Positions 27,057 through 35,574 of a stretch of 64,000 nucleotides of DNA are shown piece by piece (the stretch's first letter is position 1; every line of letters starts with the position of its first letter). Source of the stretch: Lactobacillus sp. S2-2. GTDB lineage: Bacteria; Bacillota; Bacilli; Lactobacillales; Lactobacillaceae. The stretch is from assembly GCF_021698855.1 (NCBI RefSeq), contig NZ_WWFA01000003.1:1-64000 (forward strand). The letters are read 5' to 3'. The notes under the pieces are model-generated. The model made no database searches. It had not been told where the DNA came from and saw nothing but the letters and a program-made list of their open reading frames with translations. Made by a program: the position numbers and the translations under genes.

Positions 27057-28487
27057 TTATTTAGACCAACTATCGTTAGCAGAGTTATTTTGTTGATTAT
27101 TAGTTGGTTGCATTGGTGAATCACCGTTAACAATTGATGCAGTATAATAAGCATTTGCGTCTTGACCATAAGTACCAGCTTGTAAATATTCACTATTTAA
27201 AGTGTATTTTACATAGTAATGGTTATTATTATTTGAACTATCACTATATGTTGGACTGAATAAAGTTGCAACACTATTTAAATTTAAGTAACTATTTAAG
27301 TCAGATACACTATATTGTGCTCCACTTACTCCACGAAAAGCATTTGCATTAGGTGCAATGTATTGACCAGTAGCTAGTGCTTCACTTTGTGATTTATTAG
27401 CAACAGTTGTATTATTAGCAACTTTGTTCATTGAAGTCATTGCACTAATTGGATTTGAACGATAATTCAATTTAATTGGTGTGTTAACTTCTTGATTCTT
27501 AGTTACGACCAGACTAATTGTGTCACCGAACTTAGCATTAATTAAAATTGATTCATTAGTTCCTTGGTAATTATAAGTATAACCAGCAGGAACCGCACCT
27601 TTAATGAAATCAGAATTACTATTGGTAAATTGACTCTTACTATTTGCATAGTTATTTAATAGAGCACCATTTTGCGTATTTTCTGAACTGTTAGCACGAT
27701 AAAATTTAGATCCTAAGTTTGTGCCTTCATTGCTGACAAAGTTCACTTTAATATCAGTTTTGGAATTAAATTGAAAACTTTGGGTCTCAGAAACTGCTTT
27801 TGAATAAATCCAACCAGAAACACTTGGATTATTTTGATCTTCAACATAGTAATAAAGATTACCAGTACGATCCATCTTAGCAGCTTTTGTAATTGTTAAA
27901 GTATCATTTGCAAATGGTTGAGTATTAACAACTTGCTTTTTAGTCTTGTATTGAGTATATTTTGGTGCATTCCAAGTTACATTTTTTGTCCCAGGATTAG
28001 CAAAATATACTTTAGTGTTAGTTGGTAAACTAGTTTGGGTCATTGTATTTTCAGCAGTTAAACCACTCATATTAGAAAAACTGGTATTTTCAGGATCATT
28101 TTTACCAATGTATACATAACCACGATATTTTTTATCAAAGGAAACCACTTTCATATACCACTTACCAGAATTAGTTTGTGCTAGGCGATAACCATAGAAG
28201 TAATTTCCACCTTTATTAGAGTTACTTAATGAACGCATAGTTGATTTTGAAGCTACTACTTTAGCTCCTTTGGTACCTGCAACTTTGTTATATAAGCCCG
28301 CACGACCGGTTGGTGCAAAAACCAAAGTTTCATTATTTTTCATGTTTTGATAACTTGCCTTTGCATAAGTTACTTTGTTAGTTGAACTGGTCTTTTTTGC
28401 ATTAGCTTGTGAACTAAGACCAACTGCAGAAACCAAACTAACTGTAGCTAGACTGATAAATAATGTCTTTTTCAAATTTTTGAACAT
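27057..28487 (-). CDS. Secreted surface protein with two SH3/GW-like repeats (paralogue 1)
   Basis: 476 residues. Signal peptide with LKK near the start and cleavage near QANA-KK (about 30). Two related repeats follow: one ending YYMKV-type KWYMKVVSFDKKYRGYVYIG (about 110-127) and one ending LYYYVEDQNNPSVSGWIYSK (about 215-235). The C-terminal half is Asn/Ser/Thr-rich, with no LPXTG motif and no transmembrane anchor, so attachment is presumably non-covalent through the repeats. Paralogous to the proteins at 29453-30130 and 30227-31741. The family is lactobacillus S-layer-like; the exact domain name is uncertain. Confidence 0.8.
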   Translation of the reverse strand: MFKNLKKTLFISLATVSLVSAVGLSSQANAKKTSSTNKVTYAKASYQNMKNNETLVFAPTGRAGLYNKVAGTKGAKVVASKSTMRSLSNSNKGGNYFYGYRLAQTNSGKWYMKVVSFDKKYRGYVYIGKNDPENTSFSNMSGLTAENTMTQTSLPTNTKVYFANPGTKNVTWNAPKYTQYKTKKQVVNTQPFANDTLTITKAAKMDRTGNLYYYVEDQNNPSVSGWIYSKAVSETQSFQFNSKTDIKVNFVSNEGTNLGSKFYRANSSENTQNGALLNNYANSKSQFTNSNSDFIKGAVPAGYTYNYQGTNESILINAKFGDTISLVVTKNQEVNTPIKLNYRSNPISAMTSMNKVANNTTVANKSQSEALATGQYIAPNANAFRGVSGAQYSVSDLNSYLNLNSVATLFSPTYSDSSNNNNHYYVKYTLNSEYLQAGTYGQDANAYYTASIVNGDSPMQPTNNQQNNSANDSWSK

Positions 28488-28624
28488 ATATATTCTCCTT
28501 TATTAATTAATCAATGTGATTACAGCATAAATTACAAACAAATTACATTTGAAATAAACTATTAATATTTAAAATTATTCAGTATAATTAATATATTGCT
28601 TATCGAATAAATACGACAGGACGA

Positions 28625-29407
28625 ATGCCGATGCCTTATAATAGAAAAATCAATCTGTTAGACACCCTCACTAAAACTGCCCAACAAAAAGTTAAATCAC
28701 ATAATCAAATTGATTTAACTAAATTAGCTACTTCTGATATTAAAAAGAAGCGAAAGACTTATCAAGTTCATTGGGAAAACACCTTAATGTTAATTGATAA
28801 AAATTATGACCAATCTAAATATGGCACAATTGTTTTTGATGTTTATCAAGGACTAATTGCAGTTGAAGCAACTACGAACCAATTAATTCGTAAATCAGTA
28901 CCAAGGACATGTGCCATTAATCAAATTATTCAACTATATGCTAATTTTCATAATCACTTTGAATATTTACCTTTTATAGTTGGTCAAACCATCTTCTTTC
29001 CATTACCCAAAAAAGAAAAAGATCATTTAAATCAAACTTGGATTTCTACTAATCACATTAATCGCGAATATGTCTATTCTATTGAACAACATCAAGCTGA
29101 AATCTGGTTCAATCAGGCAAGTTATTATTTTAAAATTTCGGCTTCAGAAAACTACGTGCATAAAAGACTAGAATGCTGTTATCAAATTCAAAAAATGATT
29201 CATTCAGTAAAAGCTAATTTTGCCAATTCTGATCAAGATTATCTCATTCATGCAAATGATAATTGTTATTCGATCAGTGAAGCTTTAAAAAAATGTATGG
29301 AAATAAATGAAGAAAAAGTCGTTAAAAAATTGATTAAAAAATATCCCAATGAAAAATTAAATCATGATTTGTTAAAAGCTTATCAATTAGATGCAAAAGA
29401 ATCATAA
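28625..29407 (+). CDS. comK: ComK-like competence transcription factor
   Basis: 260 residues without signal or membrane segments. The central part follows the ComK layout: TLMLIDKNY, GTIVFD, a central IIQLYANF...LPFIVGQTIFFPLP block and QTWISTNHI, corresponding to ComK's conserved FFPT and C-WI-HI regions. The C-terminus (about 190-260) is helical and extra relative to Bacillus ComK. In Bacillus ComK activates DNA-uptake genes by binding AAAA-N5-TTTT boxes. A SigH/ComX-like sigma gene lies 5 kb away. The identification rests on pattern resemblance, so it is moderate. Confidence 0.6.
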   Translation: MPMPYNRKINLLDTLTKTAQQKVKSHNQIDLTKLATSDIKKKRKTYQVHWENTLMLIDKNYDQSKYGTIVFDVYQGLIAVEATTNQLIRKSVPRTCAINQIIQLYANFHNHFEYLPFIVGQTIFFPLPKKEKDHLNQTWISTNHINREYVYSIEQHQAEIWFNQASYYFKISASENYVHKRLECCYQIQKMIHSVKANFANSDQDYLIHANDNCYSISEALKKCMEINEEKVVKKLIKKYPNEKLNHDLLKAYQLDAKES

Positions 29408-29427
29408 TCATTAAATATGAGTAAAAT

Positions 29428-29454
29428 AAAAGACGCTTTAAAAGCGTCTTTTTT
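29428..29454. terminator. Bidirectional terminator after comK-like gene
   Basis: AAAAGACGCTTT / AAAGCGTCTTTT; lies between convergent genes. Confidence 0.9.
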
Positions 29455-30130
29455 AACGTGCAACTAGACTTAATCCACCAAATGATGAGTTAATTTGATT
29501 ATCAAGATACCCTTTACCGGCATATACATACCCATTAATCATCTTATCTTTGGTTGAAGTAACATGATAATATAATTGTCCACCAACGGTTTTCTTAACT
29601 GCACCATCAATTACAAATAAATCTTTGTCATGAACATGATCATACTTCAAACGATTAATTTGATATTGCGTATAACTTGGTGACTCAAAGATTGGATGAG
29701 CTTTAACATTACTTAAAGTAACTAATTGACCTTGAACCTTATTGGATAAATCAACATTAGTTAAAGTTTTAATTTGTTTAACCCCATTACTTTTAACGAA
29801 TCCACGATATTTACCATTCATAGATACTACTTTAGTGAAAGTTTGTCCATTACTTAGAGTTACAGTACGATAAGCACGAAAAACATTACCAGTACTTTTT
29901 GAATTGCTTAATTTTTTCATTGATTTTGTTGATATAACAACTTTTGATTTTCCAGGCTTACTATATAAGGGTGTTTTACCGGTTGAAACAAAATCACGAT
30001 CTTCTCCATGATTATAATACTCATATTGATTAACTACTTTAGTAGTACTTTTTGCATCGGTTATTTGATTAAATAAACCAAATCCAAAAATTACTACTCC
30101 AGCGAATAAAATGATACTTTTTCTTTTCAA
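29453..30130 (-). CDS. Secreted surface protein with SH3/GW-like repeats (paralogue 2, short)
   Basis: About 225 residues: N-terminal signal/anchor helix and the two-repeat unit without a C-terminal extension. The repeats end in TKVVSMNGKYRGFVKSNG (about 110-127) and LYYHVTSTKDKMINGYVYAG (about 190-210). The start is placed at TTG 30128-30130, with GGAGG 8 bases before it; an earlier TTG at 30157 lacks a site. Encodes the minimal version of the neighbouring family, probably a cell-wall-binding module. Confidence 0.8.
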   Translation of the reverse strand: MKRKSIILFAGVVIFGFGLFNQITDAKSTTKVVNQYEYYNHGEDRDFVSTGKTPLYSKPGKSKVVISTKSMKKLSNSKSTGNVFRAYRTVTLSNGQTFTKVVSMNGKYRGFVKSNGVKQIKTLTNVDLSNKVQGQLVTLSNVKAHPIFESPSYTQYQINRLKYDHVHDKDLFVIDGAVKKTVGGQLYYHVTSTKDKMINGYVYAGKGYLDNQINSSFGGLSLVAR

Positions 30131-30183
30131 ATCAAAATCCTCCAATAATATTTTCAATCTTATTATATCATGAATTTTATGTA

Positions 30184-30212
30184 TAAAAAAAGAACTCCGA
30201 AGAGTTCTTTTT
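30184..30212 (-). terminator. Terminator of the large surface-protein gene
   Basis: AAAGAACTC / GAGTTCTTT with T-run on the minus strand. Confidence 0.85.
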
Positions 30213-30226
30213 ACTAAATAATATAA

Positions 30227-31741
30227 TTATTTAGTTGGGTCAACAGTTGAATTATTTGTACTGTTACTATTTGAAGCAGCACCTTTTACAGCAATCTTGT
30301 CATAAATGATAGTAAATTCTTGACCATTTTTAACATTAGTGTTGTAAGAAGCAGTTTTAGCTTTATTGTACTTGTAAACTAAATGATATTGATCACCTTG
30401 GTTTAACTTAGTGATACCATCTGCATCTTGAGTAGCATTTGAGAATCCATTGTCTTCATTAACATTAGTAGCACTTGCACCATCATTAAATACATACTTA
30501 CCATTTGTATCACTATTTGAGTATAGTGTATTACCAGAAATCAAGTTTGATGATGTGTCACCACCAAGAGCATTGTTATTAGAGTTAACAAGAGTCTTGA
30601 TTTGATCAGCAGTAATTACAGAGTTTACTGAACCATTAATAACATCACCGGAGTTAACAACTGGAGCTTTAGCAAATGCTGAAGAATCCAAGTTTTCAAA
30701 TCCACGATTTGTAGTAGTAGTTCTGTATGAAACTTTAGAAGTTGAAGCTTTTGAAACAGCAACTCTTACAGTATTACCATAGTTAACATTTGTTGTCTTA
30801 GTAATATCATCTACACTGTAACCATGATTTTTAGCATAAGTTTTAACATCATTGTTAAATTGATCAAGGTCAGTTTTACCATCAACATTATATGATTGAT
30901 TCTTACTATTATCTACAGCAACACCTTTTGAAGTTCCAGCTGTTTTGGTTACCCATGAGTAATTTGATAAATCACTAACATTTGCATAATTAGTTCCGTC
31001 AACAAATTGAACATTTACTGAATTATTTTCATCTGCATAAGCTGATGGTGCTTTTGTTGATAAACCACCAAAGTCTTCAGCAACGTTACCATTAGCAAAT
31101 GAAGCTTTACCAACGTAAATCCAACCAGTAACATTTTTGTTTGAGTTAGCAGTTACATGGTAATAAAGTGATCCTTCTTTAGTTTTAGTTTCAGCTTTGT
31201 CTACAGTAAAACCTTTTGAAGTATCAATATTTGATAATGCAACCTTAGAAGCTTTATATTGAGTATATTGAGGAGCATCCCAAAGAGTATTTTTATTTGC
31301 ACTGTTTAAGTAAAATTTAGTATTTTTAACTTGATCAGTAATTGTTGCGTCTGCAGTTGTGTTAGCTGATTTAACTCCGCCAACGTAAATCCAACCACGG
31401 TACTTTTTATCCATTGAAACTACTTTGTAGTATTTTGAACCACGGTTAGTAGTTGCTTCACGGTAAGCACGGAAGTAGTTCTTTGAACTTTTTGAGTTCA
31501 TAAGAGATTTCATAGTTGCTTTTGAAGCAACAGTTTTAGCACCTTTAATAGTACCAGCCTTTGTCATAAGAGCGTTTGAACCAGTTGATTCAAAGTTTCT
31601 AGTAGTAGGGTCAGTAGTTAAAGTATTGTTACTTGTAACTTTAGCATAACTTTTAGCTGATGCATTAGTAGCTGAGGCTACTGATACAAAAGATAAAGCA
31701 GCTAGACCAACAAATAATGACTTTTTCAAATTGTTTGTCAT
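30227..31741 (-). CDS. Major secreted surface (S-layer-like) protein (paralogue 3)
   Basis: 504 residues from the ATG at 31739-31741, chosen over an in-frame ATG at 31756 because GGAGGA lies 7 bases upstream. Signal peptide KKSLFVGLAALSFVSVASA-type with cleavage near ASA-K (about 30). Two repeats end in YYKVVSMDKKYRGWIYVGG and LYYHVTANSNKNVTGWIYVG; the rest (about 230-504) is Asn/Thr/Ser-rich. Codons are biased to preferred ones more than in the two paralogues, and two promoters precede it, which suggests high expression. No LPXTG anchor. Confidence 0.85.
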   Translation of the reverse strand: MTNNLKKSLFVGLAALSFVSVASATNASAKSYAKVTSNNTLTTDPTTRNFESTGSNALMTKAGTIKGAKTVASKATMKSLMNSKSSKNYFRAYREATTNRGSKYYKVVSMDKKYRGWIYVGGVKSANTTADATITDQVKNTKFYLNSANKNTLWDAPQYTQYKASKVALSNIDTSKGFTVDKAETKTKEGSLYYHVTANSNKNVTGWIYVGKASFANGNVAEDFGGLSTKAPSAYADENNSVNVQFVDGTNYANVSDLSNYSWVTKTAGTSKGVAVDNSKNQSYNVDGKTDLDQFNNDVKTYAKNHGYSVDDITKTTNVNYGNTVRVAVSKASTSKVSYRTTTTNRGFENLDSSAFAKAPVVNSGDVINGSVNSVITADQIKTLVNSNNNALGGDTSSNLISGNTLYSNSDTNGKYVFNDGASATNVNEDNGFSNATQDADGITKLNQGDQYHLVYKYNKAKTASYNTNVKNGQEFTIIYDKIAVKGAASNSNSTNNSTVDPTK

Positions 31742-31789
31742 TGTAAATTCCTCCATTTTTTCGTTTATGTAATTCCACCAAGCAATAAT

Positions 31790-31817
31790 AGTGTAACATA
31801 CAAGAAAGTTATTGCAA
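31790..31817 (-). promoter_or_regulatory. Proximal promoter of the S-layer-like gene
   Basis: Minus-strand TTGCAA (31812-31817), 16-base spacer, TACACT (31790-31795), about 45 bases before the ATG. Confidence 0.6.
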
Positions 31818-31863
31818 AGATATTGAAATCACATCCAATATTTCTGCTTAACTTTCAAAAGTT

Positions 31864-31918
31864 AGTATAGCATAATCTAAATCTAAATCAATAAAAAAGA
31901 TTAATTTGTTATTGATTT
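31864..31918 (-). promoter_or_regulatory. Distal promoter and inverted repeat in the S-layer-like/LysR intergenic region
   Basis: Minus-strand TTGATT (31886-31891), 16-base spacer, TATACT (31864-31869). A perfect 10-base inverted repeat AAATCAATAA (31885-31894) / TTATTGATTT (31909-31918) overlaps the -35 box and could be an operator. The 325-base gap 31742-32066 otherwise holds the two promoters, a 5' leader and the leader of the LysR gene; no further gene is seen. Confidence 0.6.
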
Positions 31919-32066
31919 AACTTAGTTGTCATAAACTTAATCTTGTAAGGGCTTTCTTGTAATATTTTAAATATGATTATCAACCCTACTTTTATAATTA
32001 GATAACGAGGTTTATTATATTATATGGAAAATAAATCGTTAAAAGTTATATATAGGAGAAATAATT

Positions 32067-32963
32067 ATGGTTCCATTTCCATTTATCGCATTTGAAGCAG
32101 TTATCAAACATAAAAACTTTCATAATGCTGCAAGAAATTTAGAAGTAACTCCTTCAGCAATTAGCCATTCAATTAGTCAATTAGAAAAAGAACTCGGATT
32201 TTCTGTATTTATTAGAAATCGAACTGGAGTTAACTTAACTAGTAATGGTCAACAAATTCAACCATTCATTCAAGAAGTAATTAATGCTAATGAACATTTA
32301 CACGAAGAAGCCGATAACATCAAAGGATTAAGTACTGGAAAGATTCGCTTAGGTGCCTTCAGTAGTGTATGTATTAACTGGTTACCACCAATTATTCAAT
32401 CATTTCGTAAAGAACACCCCTCAATTGATATTTCAGTCATGCAAAAAGACTTTAGTTCAATTGCTAAGGAAGCAAAAATTGGTACAGTTGATTTAGGCTT
32501 TTCTTGTAATCCCCTTCCAGACGGTATTACAGCGGTACCATTATTACAAGATGAAATTTATTGTGTAACTCCAAAAGACTTTGTACCAGAAAATGGTGAA
32601 TCAATTACAAAGGCAGATATTAAAAAACATCAATTCATTCTACAAAAGAAAGATTATGACGGAGATGTTAAGCAAGTCTTAGATCACTATGATACTTATC
32701 CATCATCCCTTCAATATTCAGTTGATGATTTATCAATTGTTGCAATGGTAGAAAGTGGACTTGGAATTGGTATTTTACCCAAATTAGCTTTAGAAAGATT
32801 AAATGGAAGTAATGTTAAATTATATCCATTCGATCAAGTCCATTACAGAACTATCTATCTAGTTATGAATGATATTCAAATTAAAGTTCCCGCAACTCGC
32901 CAATTTTTTACTCATATTAAAAACTTTATCGAAGAAAAATATCCATCTGGCTATTTAAGATAA
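32067..32963 (+). CDS. LysR-family transcriptional regulator
   Basis: 298 residues. N-terminal winged helix-turn-helix (1-60, FHNAARNLEVTPSAISHSIS, then LEKELGFSVF) and a two-lobed periplasmic-binding-like sensor domain (about 90-295), with the usual hinge patterns. Divergent from the S-layer-like gene across a promoter region with an inverted repeat, so it may control that gene or an unlinked target. Ends in a terminator shared with the SDR gene. Effector unknown. Confidence 0.94.
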   Translation: MVPFPFIAFEAVIKHKNFHNAARNLEVTPSAISHSISQLEKELGFSVFIRNRTGVNLTSNGQQIQPFIQEVINANEHLHEEADNIKGLSTGKIRLGAFSSVCINWLPPIIQSFRKEHPSIDISVMQKDFSSIAKEAKIGTVDLGFSCNPLPDGITAVPLLQDEIYCVTPKDFVPENGESITKADIKKHQFILQKKDYDGDVKQVLDHYDTYPSSLQYSVDDLSIVAMVESGLGIGILPKLALERLNGSNVKLYPFDQVHYRTIYLVMNDIQIKVPATRQFFTHIKNFIEEKYPSGYLR

Positions 32964-32998
32964 AAAAAGAGATTACTAATTAGTAGTCTCTTTTTTAT
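32963..32998. terminator. Bidirectional terminator
   Basis: AAAAAGAGATTACTAATTAGTAGTCTCTTTTTT between convergent LysR and SDR genes (stem AGAGA-TACT / AGTAG-TCTCT). Confidence 0.85.
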
Positions 32999-32999
32999 C

Positions 33000-33818
33000 T
33001 TAAACAACATGCATCATTAAATAATCAAAGAATCGATTAGGTAAAATTGTATGAAGAAATACTAATGGTTTTGCTCCAAAACCAATTAAATAACGCGTTC
33101 TTGGTTTCTTTTTATTAACTGCTTTTAAAATGGCATTGGAAATAATAATTGGATCTGATACCATTTTCCCAAGATATAGTTTTCTCATCCCTTGAGCTGC
33201 CTTTTTAGCTGATACTTCATAGGCACCATTTTTAGATGATGATTCTAAGTTATTAGCAGCAATTAATCCCCAATCAGTTTTAATACTTCCGGGCTCAATT
33301 AGAGCAACTTCAATTCCAAATTGCTTAACTTCCATTCTTAAAGCATCACTAAATCCTTCAAGAGCATATTTAGTTGCGTGATACCACGCTCCAAAATAAC
33401 TTGTCATGCGACCAGCCATTGAAGAAGTATTAATAATTCGACCAGATTTTTGTTTTCTCATATAAGGGAGAACTAATTGGGTTAACTTGGCTAATCCAAA
33501 TAAATTTACATCAAATTGTCTTTTAGCTTCTTCAATTGATACATCTTCAATTGCACCATAAGAACCATATCCAGCATTATTAATTAATACATCAATTTTA
33601 CCTGCTTGCCGAATAACTTGATCTACTGCTGATTTAATTGAATCTTCATCAGTGATATCTAATTTAACACTTCTAACTCCGATTTCTTTTAATGGTTCTA
33701 ATTTATCTACTCGACGTCCAGCACCATAGACTTGATATCCTTGTTCAGCTAATAACTTCGCTGTTTGATAACCAATCCCACTGGTTGCACCAGTAATTAA
33801 AATAACTTTATTTTGCAT
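33000..33818 (-). CDS. Short-chain dehydrogenase/reductase (SDR)
   Basis: 272 residues, classical SDR. Numbered from the ATG at 33816-33818 (GGAGGA 6 bases upstream; the earlier in-frame ATG at 33824 is too close to that site). NAD(P)-binding TGATSGIG at 9-16, NNAG at 80-83, catalytic Ser near 132, Y146 and K150 (YHATK). The arginine pair after the first strand (GAGRRVDKL) favours NADPH. Substrate unknown; the C-terminal hydrophobic stretch is seen in retinol-dehydrogenase-like SDRs of lactobacilli. Confidence 0.93.
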   Translation of the reverse strand: MQNKVILITGATSGIGYQTAKLLAEQGYQVYGAGRRVDKLEPLKEIGVRSVKLDITDEDSIKSAVDQVIRQAGKIDVLINNAGYGSYGAIEDVSIEEAKRQFDVNLFGLAKLTQLVLPYMRKQKSGRIINTSSMAGRMTSYFGAWYHATKYALEGFSDALRMEVKQFGIEVALIEPGSIKTDWGLIAANNLESSSKNGAYEVSAKKAAQGMRKLYLGKMVSDPIIISNAILKAVNKKKPRTRYLIGFGAKPLVFLHTILPNRFFDYLMMHVV

Positions 33819-33860
33819 AATCATTCCTCCAATTAATCTAGATAATAATTAATTCAAAAC

Positions 33861-33905
33861 AAAAAGGCAAGTCTGTGATATTTAATCATAGACTTACCTT
33901 TTTTA
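33861..33905 (-). terminator. Terminator of the sigma-DUF1659-DUF2922 group
   Basis: Long stem AGGTAAGTCTATGAT / TCACAGACTTGCCT (one or two mismatches) followed by a T-run on the minus strand. Confidence 0.8.
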
Positions 33906-33914
33906 TTAATTACT

Positions 33915-34133
33915 TTATGCTTTAAAAATTGAATAGTCATTAGTTTCAGTGTAATTAGCAGATACTGGAGTTTCATATAAATATTCTCCATTTTGCTTAA
34001 ACATTCTTAATTTAGCAATTTTATTCATTGCTTCTTTAACTTTTTCTTCGTTTAATTCTTCATTAACATAACTTAAACGTAAAGTACGTACTTTATTATT
34101 TTGACTTTTAAATACCATTTCTAATTGCTTCAT
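33915..34133 (-). CDS. DUF2922 family small protein
   Basis: 72 residues beginning MKQLEMVFKSQNNKVRTLRLSY, the usual DUF2922 opening. Predicted small alpha/beta fold, no membrane helix. It lies 26 bases after a DUF1659 gene. The DUF1659/DUF2922 pair is common in Firmicutes and often adjoins a small sigma-70-like factor, as here. Function unknown. Confidence 0.88.
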   Translation of the reverse strand: MKQLEMVFKSQNNKVRTLRLSYVNEELNEEKVKEAMNKIAKLRMFKQNGEYLYETPVSANYTETNDYSIFKA

Positions 34134-34159
34134 AAACTATCTCCTCCAGTTATCCTATC

Positions 34160-34366
34160 TTAATCAACAATAAAATCATTTGTGCTAGTCAGTGCAGCTT
34201 TCGTGAATACTTCGTCTGAAAGATCAGACAATATCTTACCAAATGATTGAATTTGTACATCACTTAAGTCTTCAACTAAATTAGAAAAATTCCTTTTCAA
34301 ACCCTTTGGATGATTTTCTCCGACCATTGTGTAAGTGATATTGTTCTTATTCCAAGCTTTTTTCAT
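34160..34366 (-). CDS. DUF1659 family small protein
   Basis: 68 residues from the ATG at 34364-34366, with GGAGGG 7 bases upstream; an earlier ATG at 34411 lacks a site. It matches the DUF1659 pattern, with a conserved FxNL and a short C-terminal helix ending in IVD. It is co-transcribed with DUF2922 and probably linked in regulation to the sigma-factor gene 84 bases upstream. Function unknown. Confidence 0.82.
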   Translation of the reverse strand: MKKAWNKNNITYTMVGENHPKGLKRNFSNLVEDLSDVQIQSFGKILSDLSDEVFTKAALTSTNDFIVD

Positions 34367-34449
34367 GATGAACCCTCCGATTAATTTAATATGATAAGTG
34401 ATTAGCGCCAATCCTTATGTTTATATAAAAGAAATGAAATCCAAAAGTG

Positions 34450-34974
34450 TTACACAAAATATTGTTTTAATTTTTCAGTTAGCTTAGCTTGGCGTCGATA
34501 AATGTATCCACGTGACCGATTCCAACGTTTTGCGATTTGTGTAACGTTCAAATTATCGAGATATCTAAATTCAAATAATTCTCTTTCTTCATCATTTAAT
34601 AGATGAATTACTTTTTCCATAATTATTTTTAAAGCCACATTATCCTCAATCGATTGGTCTTGAATTAAAGTTATTAAAGTATCAGCTGGATCATTAGCAT
34701 CTTCTTTTTGTTTTTGACTAGTTAATCTTTTTAAATTATCAAGTATTTTCCAATACACACCTTGATAGATATAACTCATCATTGCTTCATAATTAGTTCG
34801 ATCATCTGGATACTTTAGATATATTTCAACAAAAGCTAATCGCCCTTCTTGAACTAAATCGTCATAATGCCTTGAATAAGGTTGAACATTTAGTCGTTTT
34901 AAAACTCCATAGATTAGAACTTCATGTTTATCTCGCATTAAAAATTCAAATGCTTCATTTGTTTGATTTTCCAT
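34450..34974 (-). CDS. SigH/ComX-like sigma-70 family factor
   Basis: About 174 residues. Region 2 is about 20-90 (DDLVQEGRLAFVEIYLKYPD, then YIYQGVYWKILDNLKR) and region 4 is about 115-172 with the helix-turn-helix LNVTQIAKRWNRSRGYIYRR. The size and the Asp-Asp-Leu-x-Gln-Glu-Gly signature fit the SigH/ComX group that controls DNA-uptake genes in lactobacilli and streptococci. The start is at the ATG 34972-34974 (GGTGG 8 bases before); an ATG at 34989 is possible. A perfect 12-base palindrome CAAAGGCCTTTG lies upstream at 35004-35015. Confidence 0.85.
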   Translation of the reverse strand: MENQTNEAFEFLMRDKHEVLIYGVLKRLNVQPYSRHYDDLVQEGRLAFVEIYLKYPDDRTNYEAMMSYIYQGVYWKILDNLKRLTSQKQKEDANDPADTLITLIQDQSIEDNVALKIIMEKVIHLLNDEERELFEFRYLDNLNVTQIAKRWNRSRGYIYRRQAKLTEKLKQYFV

Positions 34975-35149
34975 TTTTTGAACCACCATTTATTAGATTG
35001 ATCCAAAGGCCTTTGTCACAAATAGAAGCATAATTAATTTTGAGATACGATTCACTGACGTACTTTTTTATTTTCTGTATACTATTTGTTGTATAATATA
35101 ATTAATTATAATATAATATAAATAACAAAACAGACAGGAGTAGATGGCT

Positions 35150-35542
35150 ATGAAAAAAATAATTATCGGCATTGTAATTGTATTAGGTATCTTTCTAGTA
35201 TTTCTTGGCTTTAAAGGAGTTAATGGATACTACGAAAATAATTACAAAGGAAATATTCAGTATTCAAAAATTCCAGCTAAAGTTCCAGAAAAAAAACAAA
35301 CAAAAGATAGCGATGGTAAAATCATTAAAGGAATTCATGAATATGTATATCATTTAAAATTTGTAGATAAGAATGGAAAAATAAAAGATATTGAATACGG
35401 ATTGTCAGGTTCCAAGGTTAGTCCATTTAAGACCAAAAAATATGTAAATGCTGAAATCAGCCCTACTGGTCGAATTATCAAAGGACCTAACTACATTGCG
35501 AAGAAAGACGTTCCTAAATCAATTATCAATAAAATTAAATAA
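35150..35542 (+). CDS. YxeA family (DUF1093) secreted protein
   Basis: About 130 residues. N-terminal membrane/signal helix (about 3-25), then an OB-like beta domain with YYxK, YVYHLKFVDKNGK and GLSGSKVSPFKT, the pattern of YxeA proteins. The start is set at the second ATG (35150), 9 bases after AGGAG; the first ATG (35144) is only 3 bases from it. Function unknown; secreted small proteins of this family are often stress-inducible. Confidence 0.85.
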   Translation: MKKIIIGIVIVLGIFLVFLGFKGVNGYYENNYKGNIQYSKIPAKVPEKKQTKDSDGKIIKGIHEYVYHLKFVDKNGKIKDIEYGLSGSKVSPFKTKKYVNAEISPTGRIIKGPNYIAKKDVPKSIINKIK

Positions 35543-35571
35543 AAAAGCTTGCCTATTAGGCAAGCTTTTTA
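35541..35571. terminator. Bidirectional terminator
   Basis: AAAAAGCTTGCC / GGCAAGCTTTTT with loop TATTA. Confidence 0.92.
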
Positions 35572-35574
35572 TAA

